64,000 nucleotides of DNA. Origin: an uncultured Verrucomicrobiales bacterium (GTDB lineage: Bacteria > Verrucomicrobiota > Verrucomicrobiia > Verrucomicrobiales > Akkermansiaceae). The DNA lies in assembly GCA_937928735.1 (NCBI GenBank), contig CALFVF010000010.1, positions 37,483-101,482 of the forward strand, given 5' to 3'. How positions within the stretch are numbered: the first letter of the stretch is position 1; each line of letters begins with the position of its first letter. The notes under the pieces are model-generated. The model searched no databases. It had not been told where the DNA came from and was given only the letters and a program-made list of their open reading frames with translations. This document shows positions 27,632-36,846 of this stretch, piece by piece. The position numbers and the translations under genes are program-made.

Positions 27632-28528
27632 ATGTCTTCGGCAGCAGACCATCCGCCCAGCCACTCAGCGCACACTTCGTCCTCCTACACCTCCTATGAT
27701 GGAGAAACATTCGGCTATATAACCTGGAATGCGAAGTCATCCTCGAAGAATGTTATTATCGGCACTCACGGCATTAATGGAGCAGCCTCAGATTATCAAA
27801 ATCTCGCCACCTACTTGGCGAAGCACAAATCTAACACAGCTCTCTACGCCCATAACACCAGAGGACAAGGTCTAGACAATGATGAGCAGAGGCGCGGCCA
27901 TATCGACCACCCTTCCTCTTGGTATCGAGACCTAGAAGCATTCACCCAAATTGTTAGAAACAAACACCCTGCTGCCAAAGTCATCTGGATGGGCGAAAGC
28001 ATGGGCGCTCTCATCTGCACTCACGCTCTCGCTAATCTCACTAAGGGCCAGAGGCCAAGCTGTGACGCTCTTATCCTTAGCTCCCCAGTTACCCATCTTG
28101 ACCGCCATATCCAGCCATGGCAGCAAAGCTGTTTCCACTTCATCGCCTCACTACTCCCACACTACAAGATTGAGCTAGAAGCACTCTCCAAAGACACTCA
28201 AGTACAAGTCTCCAAAGACACTGTACACTCAGAACAAGCAACGACAAATGACTACCATGTCCCTGCCCATAGTCTCGGCCTCATCTCCACTCTCGGCCAA
28301 CTCATCAGAACTATGCCCGCTGTCTCTCCTCATATAGCCCTACCCACCCTCATACTGCATGGAGGCAGAGACTACTTCAGTACTGAATCTGAGATTAAGC
28401 AGTGGCAGAGCACGTTCGCGAAGCCTCATCTAACAAAGAGAGAGTTCTACCCAGAAGCCTACCACTTACTCATGTATGATGACCTTCGAGAAACTGTTTT
28501 TGCCGACATTGCCAGCTGGATCTCGTAA
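27632..28528 (+). CDS. Alpha/beta hydrolase (serine lipase/aminopeptidase S33-like)
   Basis: A cytoplasmic hydrolase of the monoacylglycerol-lipase type. The oxyanion HG lies in GTHGINGA (45-51). The nucleophile is S123 in GESMG, the acid is in HGGRDYFST, and the histidine in EAYHLLMYDD. The N-terminal 20 residues are Ser/His-rich and probably disordered. The substrate cannot be predicted. Confidence 0.85.
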   Translation: MSSAADHPPSHSAHTSSSYTSYDGETFGYITWNAKSSSKNVIIGTHGINGAASDYQNLATYLAKHKSNTALYAHNTRGQGLDNDEQRRGHIDHPSSWYRDLEAFTQIVRNKHPAAKVIWMGESMGALICTHALANLTKGQRPSCDALILSSPVTHLDRHIQPWQQSCFHFIASLLPHYKIELEALSKDTQVQVSKDTVHSEQATTNDYHVPAHSLGLISTLGQLIRTMPAVSPHIALPTLILHGGRDYFSTESEIKQWQSTFAKPHLTKREFYPEAYHLLMYDDLRETVFADIASWIS

Positions 28529-28636
28529 TCATCAGTTTAGCTCCCCCATCCATGACCTTGGGGCGAGGGTTGGTCCACTCTAGTCTGTCCAAACAGTCTG
28601 TCAACAACACCACAAAAAGGTTCACGGATTGGGTAC

Positions 28637-28654
28637 AGCGCCTTGTTAGGCGCT
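28637..28654. repeat. Perfect 7-bp stem-loop between convergent genes
   Basis: AGCGCCT (28637-28643) and AGGCGCT (28648-28654) pair around TGTT. There is no T-run after it on either strand, so it is terminator-like at best. It overlaps the 3' end of the small membrane protein gene. Confidence 0.4.
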
Positions 28655-29104
28655 AATGTTCGCTAATATGAAGATGATGATCGCAATACCAATGCCTACG
28701 AGGACATATTGCCATGCTACCGCCATCAAGCCGAGCGATATTGCACCACCTGAAATCCGGACATGATCTCTTCGTACCCACGAAATTACTCCCAGCACGA
28801 TAGCGATAAATCCTAGAAAAGCATAAATAAGAGCTACCGAATCATACTTCTTATTTAGCCCTGAAAACCAGCCAGTCTCTTCAGGTTTGGGAGATGGAGC
28901 TTCTACGCCATCCAGCTTCTCAGCTAACATTTTCTTACCTACTCCGATTGCAAGCTCCTTGAATGAGCGGTCTTCCTCCACGATGACTGGAGGAGGAGCT
29001 ACAACTTCACGTAAATTCTCTTGAAATATAGCAACTCCTATTGCGAAGATTCCAAAAACGAGACCAATAATTCCGAAAGCGTGTTTCATTTTTGCTTGGT
29101 TCAT
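28646..29104 (-). CDS. Small membrane protein of unknown function
   Basis: A 152-residue protein with one N-terminal membrane helix (about 9-29), a Pro- and acid-rich soluble loop (35-85) and two or three C-terminal helices. The last is the IGIAIIIFILANI stretch. No family is recognised. It lies 24 bases after the sulfatase gene on the same strand, so it may be co-transcribed. Confidence 0.65.
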   Translation of the reverse strand: MNQAKMKHAFGIIGLVFGIFAIGVAIFQENLREVVAPPPVIVEEDRSFKELAIGVGKKMLAEKLDGVEAPSPKPEETGWFSGLNKKYDSVALIYAFLGFIAIVLGVISWVRRDHVRISGGAISLGLMAVAWQYVLVGIGIAIIIFILANISA

Positions 29105-29128
29105 AGCCTAACTAACAGATAGTTAAGT

Positions 29129-30751
29129 TCACTTCGGCAGGGCGCCTTTCCAGCCTTTCTTGCTCTCTGATACGAGGCGTTTCACCAGCTCTGGGTGTTG
29201 CTTCGCAATATTCTTTGTCTCATCAGGGTCTTTCTGGTGATCATAGAGCTCAATAAAGACTGGTTCCTTAGAAGGATCACGATAGTCCTGCCATGTGACA
29301 AGGCGATAGCGCTCCGTGCGCATCGCATAACCCATAAGGTGATTCTCAAAGAAATCACGATCCCAATTCTCCCCGAATTGTGTTGCGATATTGCCCTCTA
29401 CCTTTTCGATCAAAGGCCCGAAGAATGTGCCACGCATGCCCTCTGAGAGAGGATTTGCTGCCCATTCTCTAAGAGCCGGATTAGGATACTGACTAAATGC
29501 CGCCTTCTTCCACGGTGTCTTGGGGTCTTTGAGTAATGGGCTAAAACTCAGACCTTCGAGATCTTTGGGAACTTCTAAGCCAGCTTCTTCCACCAGAGTT
29601 GGGTAGAGATCCACCAGCTCAACAAGAGCGTCTGTTCGGCTACCACGTACTTCATCAGGCATATTTGGAGTCCAAGCAATCAATGGAACACGAGTCGCAA
29701 TCTCATAGTTCGTCGCCTTACCCCACACTCCCATATCTCCCAAATGCCAACCGTGGTCAGACCAAAAAACAATCAGTGTCTCATCTCGAATACCTAACTC
29801 ATCCAGGGTGTCTAACATAATGCCAACTTGAGCATCCACCATGCTAGCACACGCGTAGTAAGCGTGGAGTAATGTCGTGGCTAATTCCTCATCAATAGGC
29901 CCTTTTTTAGGAATGCCATAGCGAGTGCGTAGCTCAAAGGAAGCATGAAGACCAAAGGAAGCACCATCTTCAGGTGCTGCATTCTGCACTGCTAGCTGTA
30001 TGTCTTTACGGTCATACATATCCCAGTACTTCTTAGGTGCTAGGAAATTAAGGTGTGGTTTTTTCCAGCCCACTCCCAGAAATAGTGGTTTATCCGGGCT
30101 ATTTTTTACATGATCGATTAGAAAATATTTCGCCAATTGTGTCGAATGCCCATCTATGTACTTCCAGTCCTCCACATCTGCGCCTTCATAAGCTGGCCCA
30201 TTCACGAGGCCTCCAGTGTTACCCTTCCCATACTTAGCCTCCATTTCAGCTCTTCGTTTTTTTACGATTTGCTGGTTTTCTTCTAACTGATAGTCTCCTG
30301 GAGTGTTCTTTCGTTTATAGGGCAGGAGAGCAGGATTCATTGTCTTGTTCCATGAGAACTTTGAGTCATCTGTACTTCTCGAATGGAAAATTTTGCCTGC
30401 ATGAGCAGCATCATAGCCATTCGCCATGAAGTACTGCGATAAGGTCACGATATCTGGATTCTCCTCGCGGAAGTGCGCGTAATTTTCAATAATACCGATG
30501 GTATCAGGACGCTTACCAGTCATCAAACTTGCTCTGGACGGACTGCAGATCGCTTGCTGGCAATAGGCATTCTCAAAAAGCACTCCTTCTGCCGCTAGCT
30601 TGTCCAAATTGGGTGTTTTAGCCAGTGGGGCACCATAACAACCTAGTTCTGGACGTAGATCATCAGAGCATAAAAAGAGAACATACTTCTTAGCCTCTGC
30701 ATTCAAAGTGAAGAGAGCAGAGAGTGCGGCCAGGATAGAGACAGGTTTCAT
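29129..30751 (-). CDS. Exported sulfatase (iduronate-2-sulfatase-like, formylglycine type)
   Basis: A periplasmic or secreted arylsulfatase-family enzyme. The signal peptide MKPVSILAALSALFTLNAEA precedes VLFLCSDDLRPELGCYG, whose D30 and D31 bind the metal. The active-site cysteine C69 lies in CSPSR, the CxPxR motif that is converted to formylglycine. WKKPHLNF, FWSDHGWHLGDMGVWGK and the C-terminal PxLxEEA-like segments fit the S1 family. At 540 aa it is normal length. Verrucomicrobia carry many such enzymes for sulfated algal polysaccharides; the substrate here is unknown. A maturation enzyme gene is not in the window. Confidence 0.9.
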   Translation of the reverse strand: MKPVSILAALSALFTLNAEAKKYVLFLCSDDLRPELGCYGAPLAKTPNLDKLAAEGVLFENAYCQQAICSPSRASLMTGKRPDTIGIIENYAHFREENPDIVTLSQYFMANGYDAAHAGKIFHSRSTDDSKFSWNKTMNPALLPYKRKNTPGDYQLEENQQIVKKRRAEMEAKYGKGNTGGLVNGPAYEGADVEDWKYIDGHSTQLAKYFLIDHVKNSPDKPLFLGVGWKKPHLNFLAPKKYWDMYDRKDIQLAVQNAAPEDGASFGLHASFELRTRYGIPKKGPIDEELATTLLHAYYACASMVDAQVGIMLDTLDELGIRDETLIVFWSDHGWHLGDMGVWGKATNYEIATRVPLIAWTPNMPDEVRGSRTDALVELVDLYPTLVEEAGLEVPKDLEGLSFSPLLKDPKTPWKKAAFSQYPNPALREWAANPLSEGMRGTFFGPLIEKVEGNIATQFGENWDRDFFENHLMGYAMRTERYRLVTWQDYRDPSKEPVFIELYDHQKDPDETKNIAKQHPELVKRLVSESKKGWKGALPK

Positions 30752-30853
30752 AGAATTTTGAGAATATTTCAGCGACTAGTTCTGTGACACTAGTTGCCTT
30801 AGCTCTTAACGATAAAAGCTCACAAAAAGTTAGAAAGCTAAAATAGATAAAAA

Positions 30854-31414
30854 TCAGCTCATTTTATGACCCAATTCCGTCAACATCTGACCTACAGCAG
30901 AGTAGACGGGTGAATCCGCCCGCGAGAGAGCTTTGGCAAATTCACTCAACCACGGGTCAAGTAGCGTCACGAAATACTCATCTGCGAGCTCTTTATTCTG
31001 CTCTAGGATGACAGTGTAAAGATACAGTACTAATGAGAGGTGGTCGTAGGCGAGATGGCGATAGTTCTCTGGCAGCTCAATGCCCCACTGGGAAATGAAA
31101 TGTTGCACAACCGCATCGATAGACTCAGCAGTGAGCTCTCCACCGATTTCTAACCAAGCCGCAGCTCGTGGTGAACAAGTTGCCTCAGCCAGTATAAATA
31201 GATCACAGAATTCCACAGCGGCGAGCTCATACCTTGCCGCTGTCCAGTCCTGCCTTAAATAATCTTGGCATTTGGGCTCTATTTGTACAAAGACAGCTTC
31301 GATCTCTGGCTGCGAGAGTACCCCGATCAACTCAGAATCGAGCTCCTTGCGCAGGAGCTCGGCTATGAGTAAATAGAGGCCTGTTAGTGATGTTTGCTCA
31401 GTCGTGCTAATCAC
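30854..31414 (-). CDS. TorD/DmsD-family chaperone for the molybdoenzyme
   Basis: A mostly helical 186-residue protein. Chaperones of this family bind the twin-arginine signal of a molybdenum enzyme until its cofactor is inserted. The middle shows EYAAVEFCDLFI-like and HLAYDHLSLVLYLY segments that resemble the TorD core (the latter like the family's E-x-D-H). Identity is low, so the call leans on position: it starts three bases after the stop of the molybdopterin oxidoreductase gene. Confidence 0.75.
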   Translation of the reverse strand: MISTTEQTSLTGLYLLIAELLRKELDSELIGVLSQPEIEAVFVQIEPKCQDYLRQDWTAARYELAAVEFCDLFILAEATCSPRAAAWLEIGGELTAESIDAVVQHFISQWGIELPENYRHLAYDHLSLVLYLYTVILEQNKELADEYFVTLLDPWLSEFAKALSRADSPVYSAVGQMLTELGHKMS

Positions 31415-31417
31415 TGC

Positions 31418-34090
31418 TTAGATGACTTCCACTTTACAGACATTGTCATACCAGTTCTGACCACCTGTGAGTGGGCATGGGTTAATAGGAAGCGAGTCAT
31501 TAATGTGAACTCCACCACCTATACCGCCTTTTTTCTTCGCCCACCAGACACCATCTTTGAGAATCTTTGCCTCCACATTCTCGGTGTTGTCACCGACACC
31601 ATTCTGAGGTGCTGAAGAACTGACCTCTGCTTGGCCAACAACTCCGTGTTCTGTGTGGCCAACGTGGTGTGAGCACATCATGACTTTGGGATGCATGCCT
31701 TTTAAGAATCGAACATGATTCTCAAAGGCACCAACGATATCCTTATCACCACTGCGGTAAGTGTGCCCTAGTGGACGGAAAACAGAAAGACGCACAGAAT
31801 CTCCTTCTTTCAGACCCAGTGACTTGCCTGTATCTGGGTGCATGAAGACAGGATTTGTATGCACAACCTCGGAGTGATACTTCCAGTGAGCCGAGCGGCC
31901 TTGGGTATGAACATTCCACTTAAAGGTGGAGAAGATAAAGCGGTCTTCTGCTAAATCTTTGTGCTCTGGCACTGTGTCATAGATCGCAATCGGACTCGCA
32001 TTGACATCATCCATGGGTAGTCCCACAGCTTTGGCAGCGATTGGCCAGATGTCATCATAAACTTGTATTTTACGAGTTGGAGTTGGAAAGCCTCTCACCG
32101 CTTTCCCATCCATCATGATACCAACAGTCGTGCCATCACGTTTCACAAGCCCTTCTTCGACATTAGTTCCCTCTAGCTCAGCCTTAGTGAGTGGGCGCTC
32201 GTAGAGTTCATAGTCTTTTGGACGTGTCGTGTCCTGCCAGATACCGCGCTTCTTAAACTCTTCCCACTCCATGGGTAGATTCTTGTACCAGTCCTTGTAG
32301 AAGGCCTCGATATCATCCATGGCAAAGTATTCTTCCATACCGCCACCGATTTTACGGGCGAGGTCACGCAAGATTTCCTGCACAGAGAGAGATTCTCCTG
32401 CTGCCTTCACAAGTGGCTGGCGCACACCTGTGTAGGGGATCAAACCATAGCAATTAGTCGAGTGGTGATCCCAGCGCTCTAGACTAGTTGCTTCTGGGAG
32501 GATCAAGTCCGCAATCGCTGCCTGCTCACTGTAGCCGATATCGATCGCCACATGGAATGGAATGAGTTTCTCATCCAGTAAGACCTCACGCGCTAGGGCG
32601 GCCTCTGGATAACCATAAGAAGCCCCTAAGGTGAAGGACATGTAGACACTCACCTTCTGTATCTCATCTTTGATGTAGGGATACACTAGCTGGCCGACTC
32701 GCATCTGATACCAGTGCCACGCCAGTGGGAACTCACTAGGTGTGGCTAGCTCACCAAAGTATTTCTTCTTCCAGTAATCTGGGAAGTTATTGACTCGCTC
32801 CTGCACTTCTTTGGGCAGCTTTTTAAACGCAACTTCATTGAACCCTTCCCCTATGCCCCATGGCTTCGGGTCTGCGGGCTTTGGCCCAGGCATAGAGAGT
32901 TTTGGCAAGCCTTCTTGTCCATACTTACCACCCCAGCCACTACCAGAGCTCAAACAGAAGCCCCCTGGCTTTCCTACATTGCCGACGAGAACATCTAGCA
33001 TACGAATCGCACGGTCTGCCTGCACTCCATTATAATGCTTTGCAGAACCACGATTCGACATCGTACAGCATGCAGGGGCTGCCTGCGCGAACTCTATGGC
33101 AATGCGGCGTATATCCGCAGCGGCAACTCCAGAATGAGACTGCGCCCACTCAGGTGTGTAGTCTTTAACAAGTTCACGAACCTTATCGAGCGGGTAATTC
33201 GCCCAGCGATTCCAGAATTCGACGTTCTCTAAACCTTCTTTTAAAATCACATGAATCATCGCGAAGGCGATGGCACCATCTGTCCCCGGCATCACAGGAT
33301 GATATTCCTCTGAGACAGAGGCTGTCGCTGACGGGCGCACCTCAAAGGTCACCATCTTGGTGCCCTTATTGGCCTGCGACTCTCTGAGTCGATGCATCAT
33401 GTAGAGACCACCCTGATAGGCCTCCATGGGATTCGCCCCAAAGTTCACAACGTACTTCGTATTTTCGAGATCCTGTGTTTCCCACTCGAACTCACGACCG
33501 TAGAAACTCATCAGAGGTGCGCGTCTGTTAGAGGAACAAATAGATCGGCGATTGAGTCTATGTGGAGTTCCAAAGGCATTGGTGAAGCGCTTGGTAAATC
33601 CTTTGGTCTTATCACGACCATAGTGGAAGACGAATTCCTCGTGCTTGCCTTGTTCACGGAGAGGCTTGAGCTTATCAGCGACTTCATCGAGTGCCTCATC
33701 CCAAGAAACGCGCTTCCACTTACCCTCACCACGCTTACCGACTCGTCTGAGTGGATAGAGTAAACGCTCTGGGTAATACGTATAAGATATCATTCCCTGA
33801 GCCTTCGAGCAGATATTGCCCTGAGAGTTAGGATCTAGGGGATTACCCTCGATCTTGCGAACTCGACCGTCTTGCACCCAGCCAATCACTCCGCAGTGAT
33901 TGGTACAACCAAAGCAAATGGTCGGCGTGGCCTTCGCCTTGGTGTAATCAATCTTACCCTTGATGAGATCTTGGATATCGACCTGAGTCACAGCACTGGC
34001 TGCTGGGATAAAGACACTGGGTAAAAACCCTCCAGCGAGTGCACTTGCGCTGAGCTTTAAAAAATCGCGACGTGTAGGAATCGTAGACAC
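31418..34090 (-). CDS. Exported molybdopterin oxidoreductase, catalytic subunit (PsrA/PhsA/TtrA-like)
   Basis: An 890-residue enzyme with a twin-arginine signal (PTRRDFLKLSASALAGG), so it folds with its cofactor before export. The [4Fe-4S] ligands are C59, C62, C66 and C94 (C-x2-C-x3-C-x27-C). C185 in RRSICSSNRR is the likely molybdenum ligand, as in polysulfide and thiosulfate reductases, not the Asp of nitrate reductase. The C-terminal guanine-dinucleotide domain is present. The operon order is iron-sulfur subunit, this gene, TorD-like chaperone. No NrfD-type membrane anchor is present, so the electron partner is unknown. Formate, polysulfide, thiosulfate or tetrathionate are all possible substrates. 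Confidence 0.85.
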   Translation of the reverse strand: MSTIPTRRDFLKLSASALAGGFLPSVFIPAASAVTQVDIQDLIKGKIDYTKAKATPTICFGCTNHCGVIGWVQDGRVRKIEGNPLDPNSQGNICSKAQGMISYTYYPERLLYPLRRVGKRGEGKWKRVSWDEALDEVADKLKPLREQGKHEEFVFHYGRDKTKGFTKRFTNAFGTPHRLNRRSICSSNRRAPLMSFYGREFEWETQDLENTKYVVNFGANPMEAYQGGLYMMHRLRESQANKGTKMVTFEVRPSATASVSEEYHPVMPGTDGAIAFAMIHVILKEGLENVEFWNRWANYPLDKVRELVKDYTPEWAQSHSGVAAADIRRIAIEFAQAAPACCTMSNRGSAKHYNGVQADRAIRMLDVLVGNVGKPGGFCLSSGSGWGGKYGQEGLPKLSMPGPKPADPKPWGIGEGFNEVAFKKLPKEVQERVNNFPDYWKKKYFGELATPSEFPLAWHWYQMRVGQLVYPYIKDEIQKVSVYMSFTLGASYGYPEAALAREVLLDEKLIPFHVAIDIGYSEQAAIADLILPEATSLERWDHHSTNCYGLIPYTGVRQPLVKAAGESLSVQEILRDLARKIGGGMEEYFAMDDIEAFYKDWYKNLPMEWEEFKKRGIWQDTTRPKDYELYERPLTKAELEGTNVEEGLVKRDGTTVGIMMDGKAVRGFPTPTRKIQVYDDIWPIAAKAVGLPMDDVNASPIAIYDTVPEHKDLAEDRFIFSTFKWNVHTQGRSAHWKYHSEVVHTNPVFMHPDTGKSLGLKEGDSVRLSVFRPLGHTYRSGDKDIVGAFENHVRFLKGMHPKVMMCSHHVGHTEHGVVGQAEVSSSAPQNGVGDNTENVEAKILKDGVWWAKKKGGIGGGVHINDSLPINPCPLTGGQNWYDNVCKVEVI

Positions 34091-34096
34091 GGTAAT

Positions 34097-34786
34097 TTAT
34101 TTGTTATCTTTTAAATTATTCTGCTCGTAGGTGATGTCCTTGTCCTTCGGATCAAGCTGTACACCTGTATTGGCCTTCTCTTCCATCCATGCTTCATGCC
34201 CTATATAAAAGACAGAGGGCTTTGTCCCTGCGTCTTCTTTCCAGACTTTCGCATTCTTCTCTTTGATCTTTTTAGAAATCAGATCTTCGGGATCATTGAG
34301 ATCGCCAAACTGAATCGCCTGACTCGGGCAAGTCGCCGCACAGGATGGCTCAAGACCCACTTCTGTACGGTGGTAGCAGAAGTCACATTTCTCTGCGACT
34401 TCCTTCTCTTCATTAATAAAGATCGCACCATAGGGGCAGGCTGAAATGCATTCTTCGTCCAGGTCGCATTTCTTCTCTCTAACAATCACTCTGCCATCTT
34501 CCATTTTTACCAAGGCGTCATTGGGGCATGCCTTAATACATGGTGCATCTTCGCAGTGCATGCACATCAGTGGGGCAAAGGCAAGAGTCGCTGCACTTGG
34601 CCGCTCCATGTAGCGGACTCGCATTCTAAACCCACCGAGGGGAACTTCGTGTTCGGTCTTACAGCTGACACTACAAGAGTGGCAGCCAACACAACGATCA
34701 AGGTCAAGAAGCATGCCAACTCGGCCTCTCTGCTTCTTAAATTCTGACCCTACTTGTTCCCAGGGTAGTTTAGGTTCTGATGGCAT
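34097..34786 (-). CDS. Four-cluster ferredoxin subunit of the molybdoenzyme (NrfC/TtrB-like)
   Basis: A 229-residue electron-transfer subunit without its own signal peptide, so it probably rides with the catalytic subunit. Four clusters are laid out as C32/C35/C38/C42, C75/C78/C83/C87, C107/D110/C113/C117 and C134/C137/C149/C153. One of the sixteen ligands is Asp: the motif reads CDLDEECISACP, where the family has C-x2-C-x2-C-x3-CP. The codon is GAC at 34457-34459 on the minus strand. This cluster may be [3Fe-4S] or Asp-ligated. It precedes the catalytic gene by 6 bases. Confidence 0.88.
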   Translation of the reverse strand: MPSEPKLPWEQVGSEFKKQRGRVGMLLDLDRCVGCHSCSVSCKTEHEVPLGGFRMRVRYMERPSAATLAFAPLMCMHCEDAPCIKACPNDALVKMEDGRVIVREKKCDLDEECISACPYGAIFINEEKEVAEKCDFCYHRTEVGLEPSCAATCPSQAIQFGDLNDPEDLISKKIKEKNAKVWKEDAGTKPSVFYIGHEAWMEEKANTGVQLDPKDKDITYEQNNLKDNK

Positions 34787-34818
34787 AATGGTAGTTAACT
34801 GAGATTAGGAGGTGAAAA

Positions 34819-34831
34819 AATAGGGCCTATT
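34819..34831. promoter_or_regulatory. Palindrome upstream of the molybdoenzyme operon
   Basis: AATAGG-G-CCTATT is a perfect palindrome with one central base, lying about 32-45 bases before the iron-sulfur subunit ATG. It could be an operator, but no regulator is linked to it. Confidence 0.3.
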
Positions 34832-34965
34832 CCCTTTTTATTTAGTTTATTTATCAATAAATTTCGGAATGTCGAATCGTTTTCCCATGATTCTTCCAGT
34901 ACTGAGAAGCGTTCTTAATAATTTCTGTTAGAATGTTGTTCATGTCATCAGCGATCTCCGCTTGC

Positions 34966-36753
34966 TCACTGAGACTTCCTTTGCGGCATATAAACCTGGA
35001 GCAGCTCATTATTTTCCACCTGACAGTCTCTGTATTCATCTACAATAACATTCTTTTCTAACCAAATGCCCGCTTGCTGATTCTCTGATACCTCTAATCT
35101 TGTGAGAGACACCTTTGTGCCCTCGCCCTCCGCTGTGAGACCACTGTAGAGATTCCCCTTCATCTGGCAGCGACTCAGCTGCACTACGGCACCTCCAGAC
35201 AGCGCGACTCCACTCTGTCTATTCTTATGAAATCCACTCGACATCACTTGTCCCCGACTACCTAGACCTTGCAGCACTAGGCCAGCTCCCGCAGAAGACT
35301 CGACTCGACTCTCTCCAGACATTGTGAGACCTCCGCCCCGCCAGACTTCTATCCCATGCTGGCAGGATAATTCGATACTCACGTTCTTTAAGGACGCTTT
35401 GCTCTTCTCCCCATAAACGGCTAATCCATTCCAAGAAGAGTCTGTAATCTCTGAGTCCTCCATTACTAACTCCCCGGATTGCACAGCGACTCCATGCCCA
35501 CTCGCTCCTGATACGGTCACTCCCTTCATGTGAAGCCTCCCCCCTGCCAGAGTGACTCCCGCATAACCATGCTCTGAGGTGTGGATACCACTTCCTTGTA
35601 TTGTTAGATTCTCAAGAGTACTCTCACCTATATGAAAGCTCAGTGCTGGCCCTGCATCGGCGTGGTTCACCACAATCACTTCTTCACGGCTCCGCCCTCT
35701 AAGAATGATCCCTTTCTCTACACGAATATTTCCAGAATATGTCCCAGCGGCTAAACTAATCTGATCACCCTCGCGACAGAGTTCGAGAGCTTCTGCCAGA
35801 GTCTCTACGTCTTCCGGGATCTTAAGGATCCAAGTTCGCTGGTAGATCTCTTCTCTATAATCCAGCAGTGCTTGCATTCTCGGCAACATCTTAATTTGCT
35901 TATCGAGCTGCTCAATCGCCTCTGGAGAATACTCTCCATGATCTAGCTGGCGGATCGATTCCATAAGTACTATGGCTTCTCGCTGCTGTTCTTTCTCCAG
36001 CTCTTCAAGTTGCTTGATACGGGCTAAGGTCTCTTGTTGTGCTTTCTCTTCCGCACCGAGATCTCTTAATCTGCCGACCAGCTGGCGGGCTTCTTTCCAC
36101 TTATGATTCTCGATATGGAGTTCTATTGTCTGGATAGACTCTGATATCTTTCTCTCTTTTTCCTTTTTGAGATAGGCTTTGTGCTCTTCGAGTAGAATGG
36201 CTTTTGCCTCTTTTAGCTCTGCGCTCTGGGGGTACTGTTGGAGGGCTTTCGTATAGAGATTCTCAGCAGCTTCGTACTCATGTTTCTGACTGTACGCGCG
36301 CGCTTGTCTGAAGGTCGCACTGATCGTCTCTTGTTTTTTCTCTAGAGTCTCTGTTCGTGCTTTGAGCTGCTCCAGAATGAGGATATCTTTTGTTAACACA
36401 CCTCCCGCATCCAGAGCTTTCGCTCTCTTCAGCCGTTTTTCAAAGAGTGGCCAGTCAGCACTCTCTAGTGCTTGTTGGGCGACAGCAAGGGAGTCCTTAG
36501 CATCACTCGCTCTTCGCTCTTCTAGATTCTGCCGATTCTGTGCCCGCTGCTTCTCTATCTCGCGAATCACACGCTTTTGACTGAGATAGAAGTAGCCCGC
36601 ACCTCCCGCGATAGCTACGAGTAGAATCAAGCAAATCCAGCGCGCTACTCCTCTGCGGATGGGAAAATCACGATCAGATTCTGCCACCTGAGGCTCTAGA
36701 TCTGAGCACTCCTCCGCTGAGGGGCTCTGACTAGATTTGCTTTGTATCTTCAT
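34966..36753 (-). CDS. Membrane-anchored coiled-coil and beta-helix protein
   Basis: A 595-residue protein in three parts. A short cytoplasmic tail precedes one membrane helix (about 37-56). Next comes a long Glu/Lys-rich helical region with TPR-like repeats (60-300). The final part is a right-handed parallel beta-helix of about 260 residues, with recurrent G-x-x-x-x-x-G-x-x turns (GVTLAGG, GHGVAVQSG, SGLTAEG). Such helices often bind or trim polysaccharides or act as carrier domains; no catalytic residues are evident. It lies 93 bases after nadE and may belong to its operon. The first residues are polar and Ser-rich. Confidence 0.7.
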   Translation of the reverse strand: MKIQSKSSQSPSAEECSDLEPQVAESDRDFPIRRGVARWICLILLVAIAGGAGYFYLSQKRVIREIEKQRAQNRQNLEERRASDAKDSLAVAQQALESADWPLFEKRLKRAKALDAGGVLTKDILILEQLKARTETLEKKQETISATFRQARAYSQKHEYEAAENLYTKALQQYPQSAELKEAKAILLEEHKAYLKKEKERKISESIQTIELHIENHKWKEARQLVGRLRDLGAEEKAQQETLARIKQLEELEKEQQREAIVLMESIRQLDHGEYSPEAIEQLDKQIKMLPRMQALLDYREEIYQRTWILKIPEDVETLAEALELCREGDQISLAAGTYSGNIRVEKGIILRGRSREEVIVVNHADAGPALSFHIGESTLENLTIQGSGIHTSEHGYAGVTLAGGRLHMKGVTVSGASGHGVAVQSGELVMEDSEITDSSWNGLAVYGEKSKASLKNVSIELSCQHGIEVWRGGGLTMSGESRVESSAGAGLVLQGLGSRGQVMSSGFHKNRQSGVALSGGAVVQLSRCQMKGNLYSGLTAEGEGTKVSLTRLEVSENQQAGIWLEKNVIVDEYRDCQVENNELLQVYMPQRKSQ

Positions 36754-36846
36754 AAATGATGGGGTTTTACCAGCAGGCTCGACGAGAAGTCCTCAGAACT
36801 CCAAGTCACATGCTTAGTCGACTAGGATGCTTCATAATTTCACTCA

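Noticed and set aside
31418..34786. Nitrate reductase identity for the molybdoenzyme
   Set aside because: The likely Mo ligand is Cys185 and not Asp, and the NarG/NapA signatures are not seen.
34854..35039. 61-codon minus-strand frame at the end of the beta-helix gene
   Set aside because: It overlaps the C-terminal codons in another frame. It could mean a frameshifted tail, but the beta-helix end looks natural as it stands.
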